From Paenibacillus sp. RC67 (GTDB lineage Bacteria; Bacillota; Bacilli; Paenibacillales; NBRC-103111): a stretch of DNA of 64,000 nucleotides. Below are positions 56,656-64,000 of the stretch, piece by piece (within the stretch, counting starts at the first letter, position 1; the number at the start of each line of letters is the position of its first letter). The stretch lies in assembly GCF_030020805.1 (NCBI RefSeq), contig NZ_CP125098.1, positions 2,770,001 to 2,834,000 of the forward strand, given 5' to 3'. The notes below the pieces were generated by a model. The model ran no database searches. It was not told the DNA's origin and saw only the letters and a program-made list of their open reading frames with translations. Made by a program: the position numbers and the translations under genes.

Positions 56656-57022
56656 CCAAGTCATGAACCGCAAACAGTTGGGGGCACTTGGGGAGCGATA
56701 TGCACTTGAGCATTTAGAGCAGAAAGGGTATCGTATTGCTGGACAAAACTGGCGCTGCCGGACAGGCGAGCTAGATTTGATAGCATGGGACGGAGATTTG
56801 CTAGTATTTGTAGAAGTCCGTACACGCAGCAGCACGCTTCGCTTCGGGACGCCTGCGGAGTCCGTCGACTATAAAAAGTGCGCACAGGTAATGGAAACGG
56901 CGCAGGTTTATGTTCATACGCAACGATTGCAAAACTATCAAATTCGTTTTGATGTCATTTCTATAGTAACAAATAAAGCTGGCAATCTAATTTCTTTAGA
57001 TCAAATCACGAACGCATTTTGA
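56648..57022 (+). CDS. yraN: YraN family (UPF0102) nuclease-like protein
   Basis: A 124-residue UPF0102 protein of the restriction-endonuclease-like fold: [17 protein letters not shown], then [21 protein letters not shown], the D-x(n)-ExK-like core. Function unproved. ATG 56648 lies within ylqH and follows AAGGAG. Confidence 0.88.
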   Translation: MNDQVMNRKQLGALGERYALEHLEQKGYRIAGQNWRCRTGELDLIAWDGDLLVFVEVRTRSSTLRFGTPAESVDYKKCAQVMETAQVYVHTQRLQNYQIRFDVISIVTNKAGNLISLDQITNAF

Positions 57023-57050
57023 CGGGCAATACCCGCAGGTGCGTTTTTTG
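57011..57050 (+). terminator. yraN terminator
   Basis: ACGCA...CGGG/CCCG...TGCGT stem followed by TTTTTTG. The 57051-57115 stretch up to the convergent comM stop shows only weak repeats. Confidence 0.7.
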
Positions 57051-57115
57051 TTTGAAAAGAAAAAGCCCCTGATCTTTTATTGATCCATAGAGGCAGTTTA
57101 GATAGTAGAGGCGGT

Positions 57116-58672
57116 TTAACCCGAGATGAGAGTCTTTTTATCCAAGCTCCGATACTGAAGTGCTTCGGCGAGATGCGGAGTTTCAATTCGTGTGCTTCCT
57201 TCCAGATCAGCAATTGTTCGCGAGATTTTAAGAATTCGATCATAGGCTCTGACGCTGAGTCCCAGAATTTCAAATGATTTTCGCAGCATCGACTCGGCAT
57301 CGCTCTGAAGCTTGCAGTGGGATCGGAGCAGCTTCCCATGTAGCTCGCTATTAAACATAATGCCGGATTCGGAGTATCGTTCCAATTGAATCTGTCTTGC
57401 ACGATCAACCTGGTCTTTCATATCTTCAGAAGATAGCTGCGGCAGCGAGTCCATAATCTGGCTGTAATCGATGCGGGGGACCTCTATTTGAAGATCGATT
57501 CGATCAAGAAGCGGACCGGATATTTTCGATCGGTAATGCTCGATTTTCAAGGGACTGCATGTGCATGGATGAGATGAAGACTCTGCTCCGTAATATCCAC
57601 ACGGGCAGGGGTTCATCGAGGTGGCCAGAATGAAGTGAGAGGGGAATCGATAGACGGCTCTTGCACGGCCAATCGTAACAAAACGATCCTCTAAGGGCTG
57701 TCTAAGAACCTCCAATACGGCTCTGGAAAACTCCGGCAGCTCGTCAAGGAATAGAACGCCTCGATGAGCCAAACTAATTTCCCCAGGCTTCGGAATGGTG
57801 CCTCCACCTACAAGACCTGCGGCGGATATAGAATGATGGGGCATGCGAAACGGTCTCTCGCTAATAAGGCTGCTGCGATCTGCGAATTTACCCGAAGCGC
57901 TATATATTTTGGTAACGTCAAGGGCTTCCTTTTCGGACATATCGGGAAGGATGCTAGGCAACCTTTTAGCAAGCATAGTTTTACCTGTCCCCGGTGGGCC
58001 GAGCAGAAGAATATTATGCATCCCAGCGGCACAAATCATTAGAGCCCGTTTGGCGTGAAGCTGCCCGTGAACATCGCTGAAGTTTTGAGTGTGGATAGGG
58101 GTGTTTATTGAATTGCTCCCGAGTTTTATATTTCGATCGGAATGCTTTAGCATAGTATGAAACAAAGTATCGGGGTTAGTTTGAAGATTGCTAATATGAG
58201 CTAACGAACCTATCTCCATCTCTCCAATCAAGCTTGCTTCGCGATCATTATGAATCGGCACGATGGCTCGGGAAATATCATTTTCTTTAGCGGTAGCCAG
58301 CATGGAGAGTACCCCGGGAACAGGACGAATCGAGCCGTCAAGTGCTAATTCTCCAAGAATTAATGTGGACTCAGGCTGGTTAATCTTTAGCTGGCCGCTA
58401 GTTACAAGAATGCCAATAGCTATGGCCAAATCGAAAGCGGCCCCTTCCTTGCGTATATCGGCTGGAGCCAAATTTACCGTGATACGCTGCAATGGGAATG
58501 TGAAGCCGCAGTTTTTGATGGCAGCCCGGACTCTTTCCATGGACTCTTTTACTGCGCTATCGGGGAGACCAACGATACTCATCTGAGGCAAGCCGTTGCT
58601 CAAGTCAACCTCCACCTCGACAAGCTTTCCTTCAACTCCATGTAAACAAGCGCTCATTACTTTTCCATACAT
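57116..58672 (-). CDS. comM: Mg-chelatase-like AAA+ protein ComM/YifB
   Basis: A hexameric AAA+ helicase of the YifB/ComM family, which in Vibrio drives branch migration during natural transformation (518 aa). N-terminal Lon-like fold domain (HGVEGKLVEVEVDLS, GLPDSAVKESMERV), then the AAA+ core with LLGPPGTGKTMLAKRLPSI and a Mg-chelatase C-terminal domain with RDRID-like LLDRIDLQIEVP. Reverse strand between yraN and the zinc-ribbon gene. ATG 58672 is given; GTG 58684 is possible. Confidence 0.9.
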   Translation of the reverse strand: MYGKVMSACLHGVEGKLVEVEVDLSNGLPQMSIVGLPDSAVKESMERVRAAIKNCGFTFPLQRITVNLAPADIRKEGAAFDLAIAIGILVTSGQLKINQPESTLILGELALDGSIRPVPGVLSMLATAKENDISRAIVPIHNDREASLIGEMEIGSLAHISNLQTNPDTLFHTMLKHSDRNIKLGSNSINTPIHTQNFSDVHGQLHAKRALMICAAGMHNILLLGPPGTGKTMLAKRLPSILPDMSEKEALDVTKIYSASGKFADRSSLISERPFRMPHHSISAAGLVGGGTIPKPGEISLAHRGVLFLDELPEFSRAVLEVLRQPLEDRFVTIGRARAVYRFPSHFILATSMNPCPCGYYGAESSSHPCTCSPLKIEHYRSKISGPLLDRIDLQIEVPRIDYSQIMDSLPQLSSEDMKDQVDRARQIQLERYSESGIMFNSELHGKLLRSHCKLQSDAESMLRKSFEILGLSVRAYDRILKISRTIADLEGSTRIETPHLAEALQYRSLDKKTLISG

Positions 58673-58838
58673 ATCAAAATACACCCTCCCCTTAGGATCA
58701 TCAGTCCATTGGGTAAAGGTGCTTCCTTATCAACCCTATTTTTATATATTGTACAAGTATTGAGCGGTATTGGCAAACGTAAAGCGAAATGGATAAACCT
58801 AACGCAAAATGGATATACAAGGTAAGGGGGTGAAAGCG

Positions 58839-59099
58839 ATGCAGGAAAAACCTTACTTTTGTCCAAATTGCCGTTCCAACCGAATCAAATTCAGCGTGAT
58901 TTCGAGCTTTTCACAACGATTTCTGAAGGATGCCATCTCCGGTACAGTTCAAGAGGTGAATGACCCGCAGCAAATACAAGACTCAGAGCCAATGATTCAA
59001 TGTCTAGTCTGTAATTTCACGGGAAATGAATTAAGATTTATCAAACAGGCGGAGCGTGAACCGCGTACTATGACGCCGACCAATCCAACCTATATGTAA
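58839..59099 (+). CDS. Small zinc-ribbon protein of unknown function
   Basis: An 86-residue protein with two CxxC pairs, CPNCRSNRIKF and CLVCNFTGNELRF, that would form one zinc ribbon; the middle is predicted soluble. ATG 58839 is chosen after AAGGGGGTGA. I do not recognise the family. Divergent from comM and followed by a terminator. Confidence 0.7.
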   Translation: MQEKPYFCPNCRSNRIKFSVISSFSQRFLKDAISGTVQEVNDPQQIQDSEPMIQCLVCNFTGNELRFIKQAEREPRTMTPTNPTYM

Positions 59100-59121
59100 T
59101 GTATGGTACATGATTCCAAAT

Positions 59122-59166
59122 AGACGCACTATTTCTTGAAATACTGGGAAAAGGTGCGTCTTTTTG
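59122..59166 (+). terminator. Terminator after the zinc-ribbon gene
   Basis: AGACGCAC/GTGCGTCT stem around a long loop, followed by TTTTTG. Confidence 0.7.
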
Positions 59167-59167
59167 T

Positions 59168-59198
59168 TTGCTTTCCATGTCCTTGGGAATGCTATAAT
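59168..59198 (+). promoter_or_regulatory. sucCD upstream promoter
   Basis: TTGCTT, 19-base spacer, TATAAT (59193-59198), about 240 bases before sucC. Confidence 0.4.
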
Positions 59199-59283
59199 AC
59201 GGGAAATTTTTCAGAGGCATAAAAAAGTTTGATTGAAAAAAGGAGGCATTAACCGAAAATTTAAGGAAAGTGTCGAAAAAAAG

Positions 59284-59292
59284 TGGTACAAT
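59284..59292 (+). promoter_or_regulatory. sucCD downstream promoter
   Basis: Extended -10 TGGTACAAT with TACAAT at 59287-59292; no good -35. Together with the upstream box it suggests a long, possibly structured sucC leader. Confidence 0.45.
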
Positions 59293-59439
59293 AGTGAATG
59301 TTTGCTGCGATTAGCGTGGCAAGCAGGAAAAATAATGCATCATATCGAACTCTTTTTCGTTTGATGCGGGGCTTGACGTGTGAAAACGTCCAGTTCTGGT
59401 TCATATAGAAAGCTATCACTGATAGGAGGATTTTGCTAA

Positions 59440-60600
59440 ATGAATATTCATGAGTACCAAGGCAAAGAAGTGCTGAAACAGTATGGTGTTGCCGTACCTG
59501 AAGGAAAAGTTGCTTTCACAGTTGATGAAGCTGTAGAAGCTGCAAAACAGCTTGGAACTTCTGTCGTTGTAGTTAAAGCGCAAATTCATGCCGGCGGTCG
59601 CGGTAAAGCGGGCGGCGTAAAAGTTGCGAAAAACTTGGATGAAGTGCGTACTTACGCTGAACAAATTTTGGGTAAAGTACTAGTTACTCACCAAACAGGC
59701 CCTGAAGGTAAAGAAGTAAAGCGTCTTCTCATCGAGCAAGGCTGCGATATTAAAAAAGAATACTATGTGGGCGTAGTCGTTGACCGTGCTACTGGCCGTG
59801 TAGTTATGATGGCATCCGAAGAAGGCGGAACTGAAATTGAAGAAGTGGCTGCTCACTCGCCTGAAAAAATCTTCAAAGAAGTTATCGATCCTGCTGTAGG
59901 TCTGCAAGCATTCCAAGCACGCAAATTGGCTTATGCTATCAACATTCCTACTGAATTGGTTAATAAAGCAGTTAAATTCATGATTGCTCTTTATACTGCG
60001 TTCGTAGACAAAGATTGCTCCATCGCGGAAATCAATCCTTTGGTTGTTACAGGCGGCGGAGATGTAATGGCATTGGATGCGAAGCTGAACTTTGATTCCA
60101 ACGCTTTGTACCGTCACAAAGACATTCAAGCTCTTCGTGACCTTGAAGAAGAAGATGAAAAAGAGATCCAAGCGTCCAAATTCGATTTGAGCTACATAGC
60201 GCTTGATGGCAACATCGGCTGCATGGTTAACGGCGCAGGCCTTGCTATGGCGACCATGGATATTATTAAATACTACGGCGGAGACCCTGCAAACTTCCTA
60301 GATGTAGGGGGCGGTGCTACAAAAGAGAAAGTTACTGAAGCTTTCAAAATCATCCTTTCCGATGAAGCGGTTAAAGGTATTTTCGTAAATATCTTTGGCG
60401 GAATCATGAAATGTGATGTTATCGCTGATGGCGTTGTGGCAGCAGCAAAAGAATTGGGTCTGACTCGTCCGCTGGTTGTACGTTTGGAAGGTACGAACGT
60501 AGAGCTTGGTAAGAAAATCTTGAACGAATCCGGCTTGAACATTGTGGCTGCAGACTCCATGGCAGACGGAGCACAAAAAATCGTTGCTCTTGTTAAGTAA
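59440..60600 (+). CDS. sucC: Succinyl-CoA synthetase beta subunit
   Basis: ATP-grasp subunit of the TCA-cycle ligase (386 aa). [17 protein letters not shown], the [12 protein letters not shown] nucleotide site, and [11 protein letters not shown] and [10 protein letters not shown] near the C-terminus are conserved. Ends with the normal [11 protein letters not shown]. Strong RBS ATAGGAGGA. sucD follows after 61 bases. The codon choice looks strongly biased, which fits high expression. Confidence 0.96.
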   Translation: MNIHEYQGKEVLKQYGVAVPEGKVAFTVDEAVEAAKQLGTSVVVVKAQIHAGGRGKAGGVKVAKNLDEVRTYAEQILGKVLVTHQTGPEGKEVKRLLIEQGCDIKKEYYVGVVVDRATGRVVMMASEEGGTEIEEVAAHSPEKIFKEVIDPAVGLQAFQARKLAYAINIPTELVNKAVKFMIALYTAFVDKDCSIAEINPLVVTGGGDVMALDAKLNFDSNALYRHKDIQALRDLEEEDEKEIQASKFDLSYIALDGNIGCMVNGAGLAMATMDIIKYYGGDPANFLDVGGGATKEKVTEAFKIILSDEAVKGIFVNIFGGIMKCDVIADGVVAAAKELGLTRPLVVRLEGTNVELGKKILNESGLNIVAADSMADGAQKIVALVK

Positions 60601-60661
60601 TGTCCGTTCGGAGCCAACGCGTATTCATCTTCAAATAATTCAAGGGATGTGAACTATACAA

Positions 60662-61591
60662 ATGAGTATTTTAGTGAATAAAGATACGAAAGTAATCACA
60701 CAAGGTATTACAGGTTCCGTAGGTATGTTCCACACAAAAGGTGGCCTTGACTACGGTACGCAAATGGTAGGTGGCGTAACTCCTGGTAAAGGTGGCACGA
60801 ACATCGACATCACTTTGGAAGACGGATCGGTTAAATCTCTTCCTGTATTCAACACAGTAGCAGAAGCTAAAGCTGCAACTGGCGCTACGGTTTCCGTAAT
60901 CTATGTTCCACCTGCTTTCGCAGCGGATGCTATCATGGAAGCTGTTGATGCAGAATTGGATCTTACGATTTGTATTACTGAAGGTATCCCTGTATTGGAC
61001 ATGGTTAAAGTGGCCCGTTACATGGAAGGCAAAAAAACTCGCTTGATCGGACCAAACTGCCCAGGCGTTATCACTCCGGGCGAATGCAAAATCGGTATCA
61101 TGCCTGGATACATCCATACTCCAGGTCACGTAGGCGTAGTTTCCCGTAGCGGAACCTTGACTTATGAAGCCGTTCATCAATTGACTACTCGTAACATTGG
61201 ACAATCTTCTGCTGTAGGTATCGGCGGAGACCCTGTTAAAGGCTCCGAGTTCATCGATATTTTGAAATTGTTCAACGAAGATCCAGAAACTTACGCTGTT
61301 ATCATGATCGGTGAAATCGGCGGTACTGCGGAAGAAGAAGCAGCTGAATGGATCGCAGCTAACATGACCAAACCGGTTGTTGGCTTCATCGGCGGACAAA
61401 CTGCTCCTCCAGGAAAACGTATGGGTCATGCAGGCGCCATCATTTCCGGCGGTAAAGGTACTGCAGCAGAGAAAGTAGCTACCATGGAACGTTGCGGTAT
61501 TAAAGTAGCTCCTACACCTTCCGAAATGGGATCCACATTGGTGAGCGTTTTGGAAGAAAAAGGATTGCTTGATAAATGTATCACTAAGTAA
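60662..61591 (+). CDS. sucD: Succinyl-CoA synthetase alpha subunit
   Basis: CoA-binding subunit with the phosphohistidine (309 aa). The N-terminal CoA site shows [11 protein letters not shown]; the phosphorylated His is in [12 protein letters not shown]. Partner of SucC. Confidence 0.96.
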   Translation: MSILVNKDTKVITQGITGSVGMFHTKGGLDYGTQMVGGVTPGKGGTNIDITLEDGSVKSLPVFNTVAEAKAATGATVSVIYVPPAFAADAIMEAVDAELDLTICITEGIPVLDMVKVARYMEGKKTRLIGPNCPGVITPGECKIGIMPGYIHTPGHVGVVSRSGTLTYEAVHQLTTRNIGQSSAVGIGGDPVKGSEFIDILKLFNEDPETYAVIMIGEIGGTAEEEAAEWIAANMTKPVVGFIGGQTAPPGKRMGHAGAIISGGKGTAAEKVATMERCGIKVAPTPSEMGSTLVSVLEEKGLLDKCITK

Positions 61592-61609
61592 AGAATCGGA
61601 CAGGCAAGC

Positions 61610-61646
61610 AGCCTTCCATTCCCTTTAAGGGAGTGGGAGGCTTTTT
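61610..61646 (+). terminator. sucCD terminator
   Basis: Long stem AGCCTTCCATTCCC/GGGAGTGGGAGGCT followed by TTTTTC. Confidence 0.9.
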
Positions 61647-61706
61647 CATTTTTTTAGGTGCAGATTTAGCAAAAGTTGTTCTTGACGAAGGAGTGATATA
61701 TACTAA

Positions 61707-62810
61707 ATGAACAATAGAACCATTTTAATTGCGCTTCACCAGTTGGAAGGGATAGGCTGGAAAACGATTCAGCGCATCACGAGATGCTTTCCTCAGTTGT
61801 CCGAAGCGGCTCAACTAGACATCAACGATTGGCAAGAACTTGGCATTTCGAGCACCCGCGCGAATGTACTTGCAAAGGGATTGAAAGATCTTGATGCCGA
61901 ACGAACAAAACAGATCTTGGCTGCATACACCACCAAAGACATCGGTATCATGACGATTTGGGATGATGAGTATCCTTCAATATTAAAGCAAACCGCTCAG
62001 CCTCCTTGGGTGCTGTATTACAAGGGAGCAGCCGATATATTGAATAGATTATGCATTGGAGTTGTTGGTACACGAACGCCTACGACTTACGGCAGAAGAG
62101 CGGCAGAGCAACTGTCTGTGTCTTTGTCTTCCGCAGAAGTGTGCGTAGTCAGCGGACTGGCAAGAGGTATCGATAGTGCGGCTCATGAAGGTGCCTTGAA
62201 GGGAACGGGAAGTACGGTAGCGGTGCTTGGCTGCAGTATTGATCAAGTATATCCCCCGGAAAATAAGGGATTGTACCAACGAATTGCCGAGCAAGGCTTG
62301 ATTCTAAGTGAATACCCGCTGCACATGAAGTCTCATCCCGGATTGTTTCCTCAGAGGAATAGGATCATTGCCGGATTAAGTGCAGGAGTTCTTGTAATAG
62401 AGGCTGCATTGAAGAGCGGGTCTCTTATTACGGCGGATCAGGCGTTAGAGGAATCCAGAGATGTATTTGCTCTACCAGGTCCTATTACATCCCCGAAAAG
62501 TCAGGGAGCATTAGCCTTGATTAAGCAAGGAGCTAAGCTGGTCACTTGTGTGGAAGATATATTAGAAGAATACCCTCATTGGATATCCTTGGACACATTG
62601 ACACACATTAATGCTAATCCTTCCACTCAACCAGCTCTTTCTAAGGATGAGAAGACGATCATCGATCTTTTGCATAAACAAGCCATGACCATTGATGAGC
62701 TGCTTACACATAGTCAATTTAACTTTGGACATTTGCACTCAGTTCTGTTAAATTTACTAATGACTAAACGAGTGGAACAATTACCAGGTTCTGTATACGC
62801 TATATGTTAA
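61707..62810 (+). CDS. dprA: DNA processing protein DprA
   Basis: Loads RecA on incoming single-stranded DNA during transformation (367 aa). N-terminal helical region (about 1-75), then the Rossmann fold with VGVVGTRTPTTYGRRAA, SGLARGIDSAAHEGAL and FPQRNRIIAGLS, then a C-terminal winged helix (about 305-365). GAAGGAGTG precedes the ATG. Stands next to topA, as is common in Bacillales. Confidence 0.95.
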   Translation: MNNRTILIALHQLEGIGWKTIQRITRCFPQLSEAAQLDINDWQELGISSTRANVLAKGLKDLDAERTKQILAAYTTKDIGIMTIWDDEYPSILKQTAQPPWVLYYKGAADILNRLCIGVVGTRTPTTYGRRAAEQLSVSLSSAEVCVVSGLARGIDSAAHEGALKGTGSTVAVLGCSIDQVYPPENKGLYQRIAEQGLILSEYPLHMKSHPGLFPQRNRIIAGLSAGVLVIEAALKSGSLITADQALEESRDVFALPGPITSPKSQGALALIKQGAKLVTCVEDILEEYPHWISLDTLTHINANPSTQPALSKDEKTIIDLLHKQAMTIDELLTHSQFNFGHLHSVLLNLLMTKRVEQLPGSVYAIC

Positions 62811-62852
62811 CGATAATGGAGTCTATTTTATAAATGAAGGGGGAAGGCGCCT

Positions 62853-64000
62853 ATGGCAGATTCATTAGTCATTGTGGAGTCACCCGCAAAAGCAAAAACC
62901 ATCGGCAAATATCTAGGCAGCAAGTTTATTGTCAAAGCATCTATGGGCCATATTCGCGATCTTCCAAAGAGCCAAATTGGTGTTGAGATACAGAAAAATT
63001 TTGAGCCTAAATATATTACGATCCGCGGCAAAGGTTCCGTATTGAAGGAATTGAAGGACGCCCGGAAAAAAGTAAAAAAAGTATATCTGGCGGCTGACCC
63101 GGATCGCGAAGGGGAAGCTATTGCTTGGCACTTGGCTCATTATTTGGAGCTTGGGGAGACAGAAGCGTGCCGTGTTGTATTTAATGAAATAACGAAACAG
63201 GCCGTAAAGGATGCTTTCAAAACACCGCGGAAAATCAATATAGATCTAGTGAATGCCCAACAGGCAAGAAGAATTCTCGATCGATTGGTTGGTTACAAGA
63301 TCAGTCCGCTGCTTTGGAAAAAAGTGAAAAAAGGACTTTCAGCAGGGCGTGTGCAATCCGTAGCCGTCAAGCTGATTTACGATCGGGAGAACGAAATCAA
63401 AGCGTTCGTACCGGAAGAGTACTGGTCTATCACAGCCAAGCTCTTGGCTGGCTCGTCTGAATTCGAGGCTAAATTCCATAGTGTCAATGGTGAGAAAAAA
63501 GAGCTGAAAAACGAGCAGGAAGTTAATGAAATATTGGCTTCTGTCAATAAAGCGAATTTTACTATTAATGAAGTAAAAGAAAAGGAACGCTTGCGTAATC
63601 CTTCTCCTCCATTCATTACGAGTTCATTGCAGCAGGAAGCTGCTAGGAAGCTTAATTTCCGCGCCTCCAAAACCATGTCCGTAGCACAGCAGTTATATGA
63701 AGGTATCGACTTGGGAAGCGAAGGAACGGTAGGTTTAATTACCTATATGCGTACGGATTCCACGCGGATATCTCCGGTAGCCCAAGAAGAGGCCAAAGAG
63801 TTTATCGTAGGCAAATTCGGTGAAAGCTACTACCCGGAAACACCTCGTGTTTATCTTAAAAAAGCAGCTAACGCTCAAGATGCGCATGAAGCCATTCGTC
63901 CAAGCTCTGTGCTGCGTGAACCGGATCAAATTAAAGACCATTTGAGCCGTGACCAGTTCCGTTTGTACAAACTTGTATGGGAACGATTTGTTGCAAGTCA
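62853..64000 (+). CDS. topA: DNA topoisomerase I (5' part, runs off the window)
   Basis: Relaxes negative supercoils. The 382 complete codons seen are open from ATG 62853 (GAAGGGGGAAGG upstream) to the window edge. The Toprim domain has [10 protein letters not shown] and [14 protein letters not shown]; the active-site Tyr298 is in [13 protein letters not shown]. The C-terminal zinc fingers are beyond the window. Confidence 0.97.
   Translation, partial: MADSLVIVESPAKAKTIGKYLGSKFIVKASMGHIRDLPKSQIGVEIQKNFEPKYITIRGKGSVLKELKDARKKVKKVYLAADPDREGEAIAWHLAHYLELGETEACRVVFNEITKQAVKDAFKTPRKINIDLVNAQQARRILDRLVGYKISPLLWKKVKKGLSAGRVQSVAVKLIYDRENEIKAFVPEEYWSITAKLLAGSSEFEAKFHSVNGEKKELKNEQEVNEILASVNKANFTINEVKEKERLRNPSPPFITSSLQQEAARKLNFRASKTMSVAQQLYEGIDLGSEGTVGLITYMRTDSTRISPVAQEEAKEFIVGKFGESYYPETPRVYLKKAANAQDAHEAIRPSSVLREPDQIKDHLSRDQFRLYKLVWERFVAS

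Noticed and set aside
59248..59364. 38-codon frame with an ATT start after AGGAGG in the sucC leader
   Set aside because: ATT starts are very rare, the spacing from AGGAGG is a single base, and the peptide has no recognisable features.
60671..61429. 252-residue frame on the minus strand opposite sucD
   Set aside because: It is a shadow of the highly codon-biased sucD gene; its translation is low-complexity Phe/His/Ser-rich with no domain.

Overview
The window looks like chromosomal DNA of an endospore-forming, low-to-moderate GC Gram-positive of the Bacillales, most likely Paenibacillus or a close relative. The reasons are the conserved rpoZ-to-topA gene order, sporulation genes (spoVM, a SpoVIF-like gene, ylbJ), Bacillales RNA elements (an L19 leader and a CsfG-like small RNA) and Bacillus-type operators (FNR, FapR and LexA boxes). 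All genus-level statements are inferred from gene content and protein resemblance; no database search was possible.

Layout. (1) Positions 1-19.1 kb: rpoZ, coaBC, priA, def, fmt, rsmB, rlmN, prpC, prkC, rsgA, rpe, a small membrane protein, spoVM, rpmB (reverse strand), yloU, fakA/yloV, a degV/fakB gene and recG. The order matches Bacillus subtilis, but thiN and sdaAB/sdaAA are absent from their usual places. (2) 19.2-29.1 kb: an accessory block between recG and rsmD. It holds a SpoVIF-like gene, a Tat-exported beta-helix protein, hmp with a perfect FNR box, a frameshifted Crp/Fnr regulator, a small duplicated protein behind a perfect LexA-box match, a lipoprotein/ATP-grasp/DUF350 cluster whose ATP-grasp gene is frameshifted, an ECF41 sigma factor, an IS4-type element inserted in that gene's terminator (its transposase is also frameshifted), and a divergent SRAP protein. 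(3) 29.3-35.3 kb: a CsfG-like RNA, rsmD, coaD, ylbJ (reverse), ylbL, ylbM/tmcAL (reverse), yceD and rpmF, which form a separate cluster in B. subtilis. (4) 35.4-41.7 kb: fatty-acid synthesis genes fapR, plsX, fabH, fabD, fabG, acpP and fabF. (5) 41.8-54.1 kb: rnc, smc, ftsY, ylxM, ffh, rpsP, khpA, rimM, trmD, rplS, lepB, rbgA and rnhB (RNA processing, SRP, ribosome assembly). (6) 54.2-64 kb: ylqG, ylqH, yraN, comM (reverse), a zinc-ribbon protein, sucCD, dprA and the 5' part of topA.

Most genes are housekeeping and act in linked pathways: formyl-Met metabolism (fmt, def), CoA synthesis (coaBC, coaD), fatty-acid and phospholipid initiation (fapR to fabF), co-translational targeting (ffh, ftsY, ylxM, lepB) and rRNA/tRNA/ribosome maturation (rsmB, rlmN, rsgA, rsmD, rnc, rimM, trmD, rbgA). 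The unusual content is concentrated in the 19-29 kb block, where three separate genes each carry a one-base loss in a homopolymer run while the surrounding core genes are all open.
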